A DNA stretch of 64,000 bases from Sanghuangporus weigelae (lineage: Eukaryota; Basidiomycota; Agaricomycetes; Hymenochaetales; Hymenochaetaceae): NCBI GenBank assembly GCA_033182465.1, contig CP137321.1, forward strand, positions 1,240,001-1,304,000, read 5' to 3'. Made by a program: the position numbers and the translations under genes. Positions 10,588 to 21,428 of the stretch are shown here, piece after piece. Under the pieces are notes generated by a model. It did no database searches and was not told the origin of the DNA. It worked only from the letters and a program-made list of their open reading frames with translations. Positions within the stretch are counted from its first letter, which is position 1. Each line of letters begins with the position of its first letter.

Positions 10588-13543
10588 TTACATGTGTGAG
10601 GAGGTATCTGGTCTTTCCATGACATTCAAGAAGCGAACCCATTCTCCCTGGCCAAAACCAACGGACGCGCCCCACATCGAATCGTTTGCGCCTTGCACAT
10701 AGGCCGCTTCGCCGTACTCTGGCGCTTGAACAGGATAGGGTTGATGAGGCAATCGAGCCTGTTGCAGTTGTGGTACGTATTGTGGTACTCCAGAACCAAA
10801 CTGGGGTGAGTGCGAAACATGATGAGTTGCATAATGCAATGATGGGGCATTGTTGTGAGGTGTGCCTGCGCGCACTGATTGTTGTACATGTGGAGCCGCT
10901 TGAGCATACGGAGGAGGCTGATTGTGCGTCGACGCTGAACGTCCATCAATCGGGGTATCAAGAGATCCTGACATATTGTGAGGGAGATGTAACTGCGATG
11001 AGGGCGAGACCCCGCTGCTCGGAGGTAAAGGAGGTATTCCATGTGTCGCGGAAGGTGGCGAGACAGAGCTAGAATGTGACGGGGAGTCCATCATACCGCG
11101 TCGATTAGGAGAATCGAGGTGCGATCGCGGATGCGCAGGTGAATCGTGATAAGGAAAGGCAAGGCCCTTGATGCGGCTCAGCACTTGCTTTTTCTTCATC
11201 TCTCGTTGTTCTAGTGTTTCTCCGGGTGGGGCGGGTTCGTACAAAGGTGCGAGCGCGGTAAGCATAGTCATTGCTTTATCCGCGATGGCCACTCCAGTAG
11301 ACATCCTCAGAATGTCCACAACTCGTCGAATATTGGCTCGGAACAGATTCGCTCCCGGTTGGTCAGGATTCTCGATAAGCTGAAATGAGAAAAACATGGC
11401 TGCACTGAAACAATGGAAAGGACCCCAGTGAACATGCCCAGGAACGGCGAGTGAGGAGTTAGCAAGGAGATCAGGCCGCGCTTGGCCCACGAGCTGGATC
11501 AGTTTATCTGCGGCATTAACGGCAGTGTCCAAGGATTGCGACATGTGTTCGCTCATCGTATTGTTAGCGTTCCCCTTCCTCTTCAGTGAGCGCTGTTGCA
11601 CGTCATGAGCAGCGGCAGCATAAGGTCTATGCAAGCTGAACCGTATATGGTAGTAGCTCGTACGAACGATTATGCTTTGCACGCCTAATCTCATGTGTGC
11701 GGGCAGAGGGCTAGCCAAAGAACGCGCCAATCGGTACTCGTCAAGATCCAGCTCCTTTGGCAAATCTTCCATCCAAGTAACCAATTCACGATCGCGTTCC
11801 TGAACACGCTCGTAAGGAACAGGCCGAATAGAGACTGCATCGTCCACAATGTTTCCCAGTACGAAAGCTAGTCGGAAGAGGTGCAAGTTTGGTAGAAATA
11901 GACGGCCATCTGGATCGATCTCGGTATCAATGTGTGACGGCATCCGAGTATCAAAATGATGAGATGCTATTGAAAGTGGCCGTCCGAACAAGAAACATTG
12001 CCAGCTGAAAAAAAATAACTCAGTATCAGGATATAAAACTCTAGCTATCCATATGGGAAAGGGACTGACCGCTCAAGAAGAATGATATGCCACCAGCACC
12101 ACCGTCGTCTCTCCGCTACCTCACGTGGCATTTTCCACTTGTCTGGATCGCGATGTAAGCCCATTGCAGTGCCAATACTGACTAATTCACCGCGAATAGA
12201 CCAGATCTCTTCCGCATCCTTCTTCGACAAAGTTAGGTAATGTGTGCGGACAAGAAGTAATTCCACCAATTCTAGGGAAAGCGCTCGAGATTCCAAACGA
12301 TATCGACTGAGTGACTCTCGTGCAATGTCGTAATACCGCTCGCAAAGTTCCTCGTGCTCCGGAGGAAGCGAGGCTAGTAGTGCATGCTGGGTAGGAATGT
12401 AACGGATAGCAACAGCCATGATAACGCAGAGTGTGGCTAGCACCAATCGGTCCGACGATTGGCCCGTCTTGAATTTCTTCCAAGCCGCCATGAAAGATTG
12501 AGGGTGCACATGCCGATACATCCAGTTACAATACTCGAAGTAAAAATCGACGAGGCCTGAAATAATGGTATAAATAAACTGAATAGAGATCAATATCGGC
12601 GCGCTTGACACTTACCATCAATAATGTGTAACTGAGGCAATAGTTCCAATAGGTCATTATCATACGAACGCGTTTGATCATTAAGATTCGGCGCAGATCC
12701 CTCGTCACTCGAGCGGGTAGTATCATCACCGCTATTGTCTACCTCGCGCTGTTCGGGAGACTTGAAGCTCAATAAATGCGTTACCATTGAAGTAGGACCC
12801 GCATAAAGCCCCCCTTGGCCCTTATGATTGAGCATCCCAGGTACCGATTTATTCGACGTTTCATGAGCGTCTGAAGTGAGTTTTTCGAAGGAATCCGAAG
12901 GAGACGGCCCTTGAGGGACTGAACTGGAAGGCGCCGAGGAATATGTCGGTCCAGTACCAGAACGAACGATATAAGCTTCCAACGAGGCCAGAGATTGTCG
13001 AATATGCGCAATCTCATGGTGAGGATCTATTTTGCTACCGCTGGATGATCGTGCATTGAGCTTGAGTGGTAAGAAAGAGCGTGGACGAGCTGAGGAACTT
13101 ACCGGTTGTCATCCGCGGGATCATTCGCGGCACCTTGGTAGCAGGACATGACGGTGCCTGAGAGAAGAAGTATTAGCAAGCGCCCGAAGAAGGCAAGAAG
13201 TCGACAGTCAAACAAACACGAACCTCTGAGTACACAAGAAGAGCATGGCCTCCCTCTAGAAGCAAGAAGCTGCCAGTTGGCTATTGATCATGAAATGTCT
13301 CAGAATGACTGACCTGTCGCATTTGAGCTTGCTATTACGACAAGGCTCGCAGTTTATAGCCTTCCTTGCCCTCTTGGCCGGTTGCTTTGCCTGAGAAATC
13401 TCTCGCTCGACGGTGGGAGAGCGCGTGGAATCCTCTGCGGAGGCTATACTTGCGTCGTTGTGCTCCAGTTTTAGTCTTTGAGCTGGGCGAGGGTTTGGGG
13501 GTAGGCGTGGCTGGATATGGGCTGGGAGGTCTGTTGTGGGCAT
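10588..13543 (-). CDS. Zn2Cys6 fungal transcription factor with Fungal_trans domain
   Basis: Six exons on the minus strand: 13314-13543, 13224-13255 (32 nt), 13103-13157, 12616-13034, 12070-12556, 10588-12004; 879 residues. The zinc cluster has six cysteines (65, 68, 75, 81, 84, 93) spread over exons 1-3, preceded by a basic KRARK stretch. The fungal-specific regulatory domain starts at about residue 246 (FYFEYCNWMYRHVHPQSF) and includes the usual AMGLHRDP and RRRWCWWHII motifs. The last 250 residues are low-complexity, rich in Pro, Ser, His and Gln. It should bind CGG-type half sites in the nucleus and control a metabolic regulon; the target is unknown. The acceptor before exon 4 is the TAG at 13035-13037; the TAG a few bases downstream would give a frameshift. 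It is divergent from STI1 and tail-to-tail with the nucleoporin gene. Confidence 0.9.
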
Positions 13544-13829
13544 CTGAGAGGATAAAGAGGGAAGCCGTTAGTGGAGGTGGAAGAAAGAGGAGAAGAGGCA
13601 GGTCTAGGAAATGCGCTCAGCAGACTGAGTCCACAGGCGGCCCTGTATTATATTTATATTATGTATCTATTCTATATATTCATTCAATTACATCCTCTTC
13701 TATTTAGAATGTAAAATCATAAACTCTATTTTCGTACACGTCACCTGTATCCGTCCGTCACACTCTGTCACACCGGAAGCATAGTCTCTCAGTCATCCAA
13801 ATCAGGACAGCACATCGTCGTGATCATCG

Positions 13830-13847
13830 TTCTGGAACATTCCGGAC
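13830..13847 (+). promoter_or_regulatory. Heat-shock element upstream of STI1
   Basis: The sequence TTCTGGAACATTCCGGAC has inverted TTC/GAA units at regular 5-base spacing (TTC-2-GAA-2-TTC-2-GAc). This is the binding pattern of trimeric Hsf1. STI1 is a classic heat-shock-induced gene in yeast, so the match is meaningful. Only the final unit is imperfect. Confidence 0.8.
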
Positions 13848-13895
13848 GGACGTTGGAAAGCTAGTGCTAGCATAAAATCAACAACGTACGTTCAT

Positions 13896-13915
13896 ACACA
13901 CACACACACACACAC
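13896..13915. repeat. AC dinucleotide microsatellite
   Basis: Ten consecutive AC units directly upstream of the STI1 start codon, in the presumed 5' leader. Confidence 0.9.
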
Positions 13916-13930
13916 GCACAACTCCCTCCG

Positions 13931-16003
13931 ATGGCAGACGTTAACTCTCTCAAGGACCAGGGAAACAAGGCTTTCGCCGCAAAGGATTACGTCAAGGCAA
14001 TCGACCTCTTCTCAAAGGCAATCCAACTCGATCCTTCAAACCATGTCCTTTACAGCAACCGTAGCGCCGCTCATGCTGGTAAGAGAGACTGGCAGGCGGC
14101 ACTAGAAGATTCAGAAGCTGTACGTGGTCCTCTTTGCTTGTTGTGCCTGTCGGTGCGGGCTCACGTACTTTAATTAGTGCATAAAGGCAAATCCGTCTTG
14201 GTCGAAGGGCTATGCCCGCAAGGGCGCGGCTTTGCATGGGGCGCACAAATGGAACGAGGCCATTGCCGCGTATCAGGAGGGCCTTAAGCTCGAAGACAAT
14301 CCGGCGCTTCGCAAAGGCCTGAAGGAAGTCGAGGAAGCAAAGGCAATAGATTCATCGGACCCAGAGAATGTGTACCCTCTTGGAAAGCTATTCAGCGACC
14401 CAAATATGATCAGCAAAATCGCAGCCAATCCGAAGACGTCAAAATATCTCTCCGACTCGGCTTTTATGGCCACGGTAGGTTGTTGGCATCCTATCAACGT
14501 TTAGTAGATCTGAGCCTCTCTTTCAGCTACAATCTGTCCAAAACGATCCAAAGCTTGTTCAGGGTGCCTTACAAGATCCACGAATGATCGAGGTCATGGG
14601 TCTCCTTATGGGCATTGATGTACAATCATTCACTCGCCCAGAAGGTGCAGGTAATGACGGGCCTAGCGAACCCTTTTCTTCTCCGCCCCCGAATCCATCG
14701 GCGTCGGCGGGACCTTCGACGTCTTCCAAGACGCCCTCAGCGAAAGTTGAAGACGTCGAAATGCAGGAAGCCGAATCGGCAGAAGACGACCCTGAAGCAT
14801 TAGAAGACAAGAAATTGCAGGCGACTGCTGAAGAGCAGAAAAAGATCGGCAGTGACGCATATCGTAAACGCGACTTTGAGACGGCAGTTGCAGCGTTCCA
14901 AAAGGCATGGGACACCTGGCCCAAGGATGTCACATTTTTGACGAATCTCAGCGGTTCGTGAAGGTTATAAAGATAGCTAATCGGGACGACACTGACAAGA
15001 TCATCCAGCGGTTCAATTCGAGCAAGGCAAATATGACGAATGCATTGCCACGTGTGAAAAGGCGATCGAGGAAGGGCGCCCTTTGCGTGCAGATTATAAA
15101 CTTATCGCAAAAGCCTATGGGAGAATCGGTTCCGCTTATCAACGCAAGAGAGATCTCGATGCCGCGATTCGCTTCTTCAATAAATCGCTCACAGAACATC
15201 GCACACCGGATATCCTTAACAAGCTGCGGGACACTGAGAAGGAGAAGGCTGCGAAAGAAGCGGAGGCCTATATTGATCCCACGTTGAGCGAGAAGGCTCG
15301 AGAGGAGGGTAATGCGTTGTTCAAGAAGGGCGACTTTGCTGGTGCTGTGAAGAGTTACACAGAAAGCATCAAGCGTGATCCGAAGGACCCTAGAAGTTAC
15401 AACAACCGTGCCCTTTGCTACACCAAACTCACAGCACTTCCTGAAGCTCTAAAGGATGCTGAGCAAGCGATAAAGGTGGATCCAAAGTTTGGTAAGATAT
15501 TACCTTCATCTCCACTCAGGAGGTGGCAATTACTGATACTGATACTTCGACGCAGTTAAAGCTTACATCCGAAAGAGCAACGTGTTGTTTTCGATGAAGG
15601 AGTATACCAAGGCCATTGATGCCATTCAAGAGGCTGCGGAACACGACGAAGACGGGTCTCACACGATGGAGATTCAGCAACAACTGATGAAGTGCAACCA
15701 AGCACTCACGGCCCAGCGCTCCAACGAATCAGAAGAAGAAACGCTTGAGCGCGCAATGCGGGATCCAGAAGTTGCGGTATGTTTTTCATTTATCAACACA
15801 AGTTTGATTGAACTTTCTGTGATGTTGACGGACTTCTCTTTCCTGTTGATCGCCAACAGAAAATTATGACCGACCCGGTGATGCAGACGATTTTGCAGCA
15901 GGCGCAGTCGGACCCTAAAGCGCTTCAGGATCATATGAAGAACCCGGGCGTACGCGACAAAATTATGAAACTCGTCAGCGCGGGCATCATCAGAACGCGG
16001 TGA
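13931..16003 (+). CDS. STI1: Hsp70-Hsp90 organising co-chaperone Sti1/Hop
   Basis: Six exons: 13931-14119, 14178-14474, 14527-14953, 15009-15491, 15556-15776, 15860-16003; 586 residues, close to yeast Sti1 (589). Order of parts: TPR1 at about residues 4-110 (LKDQGNKAFAAKDYVKAID), a DP1/STI1 repeat at about 138-205 with the DPE and QNDPKLV signatures, an acidic Ser/Pro linker, TPR2A at about 265-375, TPR2B at about 395-510 (EKAREEGNALFKKGDFAGAV) and a C-terminal DP2 ending MKLVSAGIIRTR. Carboxylate-clamp residues (Lys, Asn, Asn, Lys, Arg pattern) are present in each TPR block. The protein passes clients from Hsp70 to Hsp90 in the cytosol. A heat-shock element lies 83 bp upstream of the ATG. 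Confidence 0.97.
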
Positions 16004-16255
16004 TATAGTAGTGTGCACTGAATGCATCCCTTTCTTTTTGCCTTTCTTTTATAGCCGTCCTTTTTGCTCAATCTTGTTGCAGTATAGCGCAGTACTTACT
16101 TACTTTCGGGTATTCCCAACTCCAAGCAACAATGTTAATGTATCATCATTTTCCCGCCAAAAGAAGAAAAGAAGCTAATTATCTAGAAAGACTGGGCAAA
16201 CTCTCAGATCGATCGTACCGGTACCCCTTAAGTTATAGAAACATAAGAAGACTCG

Positions 16256-17804
16256 TTATTCCTTGGATGGGGAAGGCCACGCCCACCCGTAGAAACCTGC
16301 ATCTTTGAAAATATTAATCACTTCATCTTCCATGAGCCGCCTCTTCGCGATAGAAGATGCACCTTCCTGCTGGACAGCCCGCCACGACCTGACAGCCTCG
16401 TGCACTTCTGCTGGCGTGCTTAATCCAACGACGACAGGAATCTCCCCTGGATTCGCCTCTGCTGCCCCGTGCCCTTCGCCAGCAAATGGGGCATCCTTCC
16501 GCATCGCATATCCCAAGGCGACATTAACCAGTCCACCAGGCCAGTCCTTTTCTTTGCACACCTTTGCAGCGTTTGCGACAGCGGAACGCAGTGGCTCAGG
16601 AGCTGGATGCCATGCTGGAGACTTGGGAGTGAGCAAACCCATATTGAGCGGGGAGGCTGACATCAACTGAGCAACACGTGCACAATCGCGGAATGCCGGA
16701 GTGAAGGCTGCGAGGGCCGAGTTTTGCAAATTGGACTGGGAGTAGGACAGGAGTACGTCGACAGGCCTGAACGGTGGCGTATGAAGGATGAGAAGTGCCA
16801 GTCTGAGAAGCGTCGGAAGAGGGTATCCTATTTGCAACAGAGTCAGTGAATCCGAAGTGTTTCCAAGACCTGCAGTTCCTCTGGTATTACTTACCGGTGA
16901 TGCCAATATGCTTAATAACACCCTCAGCCTGCAGCTTCTGAAGCTCTTCGTAGGCTTCTAGCACACGCTGGTCGCCATCGCCCCGGACTTTGGCCTCTTG
17001 ACCCTCACGCAATCCATACAGTTCAGCTTCTGCGCCTAATGCACCCGTATGATCCCCGGACCGTCTCGGCATAACCTCTTCCGCGACGAATTCCACATCA
17101 TGCAGATAGACGACATCGAGGTAGTCTGTGTTCAGCCGCGCTAGACTGCGTTCGATGCTCCGACGAATTGTTTTTGGCGAGTAATCGAATCCATCTCGGT
17201 CTAGACCGTATCGTCCGCATTTCGTCATCTTAGAGAGCAGTACATGCCAATCAGATATCATAAAACAACGCAGAAAGAAAGTAGATACCAATTGATATGA
17301 TGAGCGAGGAAATTCAGACTCCAGGCCTTTGAGGACTGTGCCCAGAACAATCTCTGAAGGACCGTAGTACGCAGAGGTATCAAACGCATTAATTCCATAT
17401 CTAATCAAAATCGGCTATATCAGAACCTTAAATCTCTCAGAGAGGTTAAATTTTACCTGAGAGCTGTTCTGACAGTTCGCAGCGGGATGAGGCTGAGGAG
17501 CACTTAGGCCAGATCGAATGGAAAGAGAGACAGCTGATAATGAATACCTTTCCAAATGGCTATCGTTATTGTACTGTTGGGACAAGGACGCGCCACCGAA
17601 GATGAGAGCGGGAAGACCGTATGGACCTATTCGACTCTGAAATGAAAGAAAAAAAAGTGCTATAAATATCAGCAAAAAAGTGCGCTAATGAAATGGAAGC
17701 ACCAAAGATAAGCCGTCGATTGGCGTCTCTTCAGGTGTGTCTTGTATATTTGAAGAGTTTGGGAGCAAGAAGCTCGGCTGTGGCGAATCCAGTTGCATTA
17801 CCAT
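16256..17804 (-). CDS. Aldo-keto reductase, D-arabinose/L-galactose dehydrogenase type
   Basis: Six exons on the minus strand: 17703-17804, 17548-17636, 17457-17492 (36 nt), 17289-17400, 16895-17228, 16256-16827; 414 residues. It has the family stretches GPYGLPALIFGGA, RYGINAFDTSAYYGPSE (catalytic Asp and Tyr), TKCGRYG (catalytic Lys) and LNTDYLDVVYLHDVEF (catalytic His). This pattern matches yeast Ara2 and plant L-galactose dehydrogenase, which oxidise D-arabinose or L-galactose C1 with NAD for erythroascorbate or ascorbate synthesis; the exact substrate is an inference. An acidic/Arg insertion follows the catalytic His. The start at 17804 (MVMQLDSPQP) is the first ATG in a frame that joins correctly; a frame reaching 17957 exists but lacks a better ATG. 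It lies tail-to-tail with STI1. Confidence 0.88.
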
Positions 17805-18055
17805 GTCGAGGCGGATCGGGCTTTCAGAACCACTGTAGCTGGGGACAGAGAAGATTATATAGAGTGGTGATTGAAAGAGAGATAACCAGTCAGCCTCAGC
17901 TCGAGCATCGCCAAGTCGGGAGAAAATGTAAGCTGCGGGCCGGTTCAGACCAATCACACACGAAGAGAATGCAACAAGAGAAAGAAAATCAACGATTCAA
18001 GATTCTTGTGCGCGATTGCGCGATTATACGGTACATTGCGACTGAAAAGGAGCTA

Positions 18056-18536
18056 TCAAAGCTTGTCGCGGCTCCAGCTATTGTTACAGCACCGGAGACA
18101 TTTATCAAATCAGAAGATGGAAGATGGGAAGCGCAACTAACCTCTTATCCAGCTTGTGGTTTACGTTGATGATCTTGGTGGACTCGTCCGGCTTGACTGT
18201 ATTCCATGGCTCCGGGTTACTCTTCGTCCAGATCACTGGATGAAGTAACATTGTCAGCAGGTTGTATTGAACGCGTTGGAGGGAAGCCATACCGCTCGGA
18301 CTGCGTGCCTGACGGATGGAGAACCAGGTTGCGCCGGTGATGGCAAGACCGAGGATCGCGTAGCTGGAAAGACAGTTCGAGCTTAGAAGGATAAAATTGT
18401 GGGGCAATTGAGCTGAACGTACAGAGGGATGGCCTGTATGGAGGTCAGTAATCATCAAAAAATGAGAGGAAGTGAGAGGAAAACGGACCTCAACAGCGAA
18501 CCAGTGCTTCAAGAATGAGCGAGGAGCAAGCGGCAT
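18056..18536 (-). CDS. NDUFA4/COXFA4-like (MLRQ) mitochondrial inner-membrane subunit
   Basis: Five exons on the minus strand: 18489-18536, 18423-18433 (11 nt), 18293-18363, 18142-18235, 18056-18077; 81 residues. The protein has one membrane helix (YAILGLAITGATWF), then VIWTKSNPEPWNTVKPDES and a VNH segment. The NPEPWN-x-PxE-x-K-x-x-VN pattern is that of the NDUFA4/MLRQ family, a small protein of cytochrome oxidase, formerly assigned to complex I. The 11-nt exon is required: skipping it changes the frame and gives an early stop. The gene starts 171 bp from NDUFA12, which is transcribed the other way. Confidence 0.78.
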
Positions 18537-18707
18537 GATGGTTTTGTTGTGCTGGTGGTGGCAGACAGAGAACGAAGGAGTCCGTCGGATACTGCTTGTC
18601 GTCGACTTGAGTTTGGATGAAGCCCGGTTGTTCCCGAATTCGGATGATTATTCTGATGGCACGCACACGACGCGACTAAGGCTACAACATTCCATCCACT
18701 TTCAACC
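18537..18707. promoter_or_regulatory. Bidirectional promoter of NDUFA4-like and NDUFA12
   Basis: Only 171 bp lie between the two start codons. No space exists for separate promoters, so both respiratory genes are likely driven from a shared region. I see no obvious TATA box. Confidence 0.65.
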
Positions 18708-19406
18708 ATGGTCTCGCTTTCTCGGTACATTCGTGTGTATTCTTTCCGTATTTCTCCAACATCGTCGCGACGAATTAAAATGGTTCGATTCGTACAGGTA
18801 ATGTTCGGCGCATTGGTCTCAGGGAATGGTTCCGCGCGATGCAGTATGGCATCGGTGATGCAAAGTCTGGTACTCTAGTCGGCAGCGACCAGTACGTCCC
18901 TATCCCTTCCTGCCCACGGCCGGTTCTCATTTATCATTGCTGCAGGTTTGGAAACAGGTACTTCGAGAATCTCAATGCCGAGGAGGAGATCCCTGGTGTG
19001 TTCGTTTGAGACCGACCCGATGAAGCTTCAGCTAACCTGCGAATAGGTCGACACCGATGGGTTGACTACCGCCAGGTACGATGGCCTCGTTCTTCAGTGT
19101 AGCATAATCTGGTTCATCGCTAGCAGAACGATTTCAACGGTTCCCAAGTACCGCCCGAGTGGCATTCATGGTTGACGCACATCCGCAAGGACCCTCCTAC
19201 ACAGGATCCAGTCGTGCAAAGTTCAACACCAGCTTGGAAGGCGGTAAGCTTGAAGATTTGCTTGTCACATCTACGTTTATTGACTCGTTCTGTATGGAAA
19301 GCCGTACATTGAAAACTTGACAGGGACGAGGGGCGCTTACAGGTCATACAACACTGCAGCACCTAAAATAAAGGTTTGGGAGCCTACAGTGTCTGGGCGA
19401 GGATAG
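18708..19406 (+). CDS. NDUFA12: Complex I accessory subunit NDUFA12 (B17.2)
   Basis: Six exons: 18708-18732 (25 nt), 18798-18891, 18946-18995, 19047-19075 (29 nt), 19127-19243, 19302-19406; 139 residues. The sequence carries the family core REWFRAMQYGIGDAKSGTLVG, FGNRYFENL, GRHRWVDY and PPEWHSWLTHIRKDPP. It is a peripheral accessory subunit of mitochondrial NADH:ubiquinone oxidoreductase. The start at 18708 was chosen because the first exon joins in phase to give SLSRYIRNVRRIGLREWF, as in other B17.2 proteins; an ATG at 18780 would need a 25-bp intron. The short 29-nt exon encodes the GRHRWVDY core. Confidence 0.95.
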
Positions 19407-19463
19407 ATTTCTCAATGTCCTTTCTATCATTGTGATATAATCCAATAATTGCACGATATCTAT

Positions 19464-21165
19464 CTAATGATCATCATTGTGCTCCAACATTCCGATAACC
19501 TTCTCTGCAATAGCGAGACTTGCAGTCAACCCTGGAGATTCTATGCCCAATAGCGTTATCATTTCTCCATTTCCACGTCTGTTCTCGGAGCCACTCCCTT
19601 TCAAGAAATCTGTTGACCTATCTCTTCGAAACACGAAATCTTGAAAGCCGCCCCACGGTGGGACGAGCTTCGGACGGATACCAACGTAGTCTGGTCTGAA
19701 TTTCGACTCGTCGACACCCGGCAGATACTGTTTTACAGCTTTTGTTACGGCGGCGATCTGGGAATCATCGGGTATAAGATACTGCTTCCAAAAGTCAACA
19801 TCATTCTCATCATAAGAAAATACATCCTCTTCTTTTGAAGTGCCGTCACCGGAGACTGGTGTGGCTCCTGGGTTAGGAAGGGAGACTCCTGATGGCGATA
19901 TCCATTGCAGGTCAGGCCCAAATTTGATATTGCCGTTTAGGTCAAGCGTGAGATGCGTGCCCAAAGATTGGAAGGCATGTTTCTCGTTCTTTCCGGCGTC
20001 AGGGCACGGGTAGAGAAGGCGCTTGACGTACCTGACTCCAGGACCGTTGTATGCGGCATATGACCCTCGAGCGTAATACATCGGAATGCGCTTTTCCGGT
20101 GGTAACACTGAGTTGAGTATCAAATTGGCAGAAAGGCCCGAGGCGTTTACGACATTACGAGCGAGGAATGCGTCTCCCTGGCTTTCATCGGCTTCGGGTG
20201 TGCTGCGGGTGACCATCTGTATGACCCAGCCTTCTTCATTCAATGGAACATCAGGAGCACCAGACGCTAGTCTTGACCTATCATATGGATCGACTCGCAC
20301 CACTGATGTCGAATATACGAGCTCGCCGTTCTCTGATTCCATGACGTCCCTCTCCAGGCTCTCCATTAACGTGTGAGAGTCGACGATGCCTGTTTCATGA
20401 CTTAATAGGGCAGCTGAGATGTCTGGAGATAAGTCGGGTTCTAGATCTCGTGCTTCTGAGCCGCATATCAGTTCGGCGGGGATAGGAGGACCTGAAGGCG
20501 GATATCGTGTGTCTATCTTCGCCGCCGGCCATTCTAGAGACGCAATCCTCTTGTAAAGAGATTCGATGTAGGGTCTTTGACTCTCAGTAGCTACGACAAG
20601 TTTGCCGGTCTTTCGGTAAGGCACCGAAGAAACGTCGCAGTATTGGTAAAGGAGATGCCTTCCGAGTATGCAAAGCCATTCCTTAAGTGAGCCGGTAGGG
20701 TAGTAAAGGCCTAGCAGAATATTTAAGAACTCTTTGCGCTGAGAGAAATCGAATATCGATGCTGCACAAACCAGCGTGAATGACTTCCGAGTTTCGCGAG
20801 CTGAGACTTGGAGTGAGTCTTCTAGGTCTGGTACATGAGTAGGTGCACTTGCCTAGTCTCTTCGCCTGCTGATCCGTTGCGCTCGACGAGATAGGTCGTC
20901 TTGTCAGGATAGCTGAGTGCGAGGGCACGAGCAATGGCCAAGCCGACGACGCCTGGAAACTTTATGAGATAAAGCCTTTTGTGTATGATTCCGGCCAGAA
21001 ACTTGCCTCCTCCGATGACCAAGTGGTCGACAACAAATTCGGGAGCCTAACAGTAGAGCTCCGGTCAGCGGAGCTGGGACCCTGCATTGGGACGCGGAAG
21101 AAAAATACTCTGTACTTGTAGCGATTATTCGAGTTCAATGCTGCCTTCAGTCCAACTATGCGCAT
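19464..21165 (-). CDS. L2HGDH: L-2-hydroxyglutarate dehydrogenase, FAD-dependent, mitochondrial
   Basis: Five exons on the minus strand: 21109-21165, 21007-21046, 20853-20952, 20772-20800 (29 nt), 19464-20710; 490 residues. A short basic N-terminus could act as a mitochondrial presequence. The FAD-binding GGGVVG motif is at residues 31-36, followed by ERNGSAGEETSSRNSEVIHA and GLYYPTGSLKE, which are diagnostic of the family. Later blocks include NASGLSANLI and RPDYVGIRPKL. The enzyme oxidises the wasteful metabolite L-2-hydroxyglutarate to 2-oxoglutarate. Two successive introns (20953-21006 and 20801-20852) begin with GC rather than GT; both joins restore invariant residues. An upstream in-frame ATG at 21258 lies next to a TATA-like ATATAT, so the start at 21165 is preferred. 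Confidence 0.93.
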
Positions 21166-21428
21166 ACTGAGAGTAATTATACGTTCTCCTGAGCTAAAAG
21201 AGCTCCAACCGAGAGTCAGAGTGTAGACCTCGGATACTTGCTTGCAAGACGTACACATATATAGTGAAGAGGTAACTATTCATGGTATCTCCCGCGGAAT
21301 GACATCAGCATCATTTTCATTTTGATTAGTCGCGCGCTCAGTCTCCGGCGCGGCGCAGCCACTGTAACAAACAACTTGCTTCCATTCAACTACAATTGCC
21401 CGCCCTCGACGGGACCTATGCATAAACG

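Larger units (their letters stand above)
13544..13930. promoter_or_regulatory. Divergent promoter between the Zn2Cys6 regulator and STI1
   Basis: 387 bp separate the two start codons. It contains an AT-rich block at about 13645-13700, a canonical heat-shock element at 13830-13847 and a CA repeat just before the STI1 ATG. The heat-shock element is close to STI1 (83 bp), so it probably serves that gene. Confidence 0.6.

Noticed and set aside
10394-10675. Minus-strand frames at the end of the transcription-factor gene
   Set aside because: Overlapping frames downstream of or across the real stop codon; no splice support.
18783-18793. GGTTCGATTCG resembles a tRNA B box
   Set aside because: No A box, no cloverleaf around it; it lies in intron 1 of NDUFA12.
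18780-18797. ATG with MVRFVQ as a possible NDUFA12 start
   Set aside because: It would need a 25-bp intron to reach the conserved frame; the upstream start at 18708 joins through a normal 65-bp intron.
21166-21258. Upstream in-frame ATG for L2HGDH at 21258
   Set aside because: It sits right after a TATA-like ATATAT and adds an unrelated Cys/Ser-rich stretch; 21165 gives a better leader.
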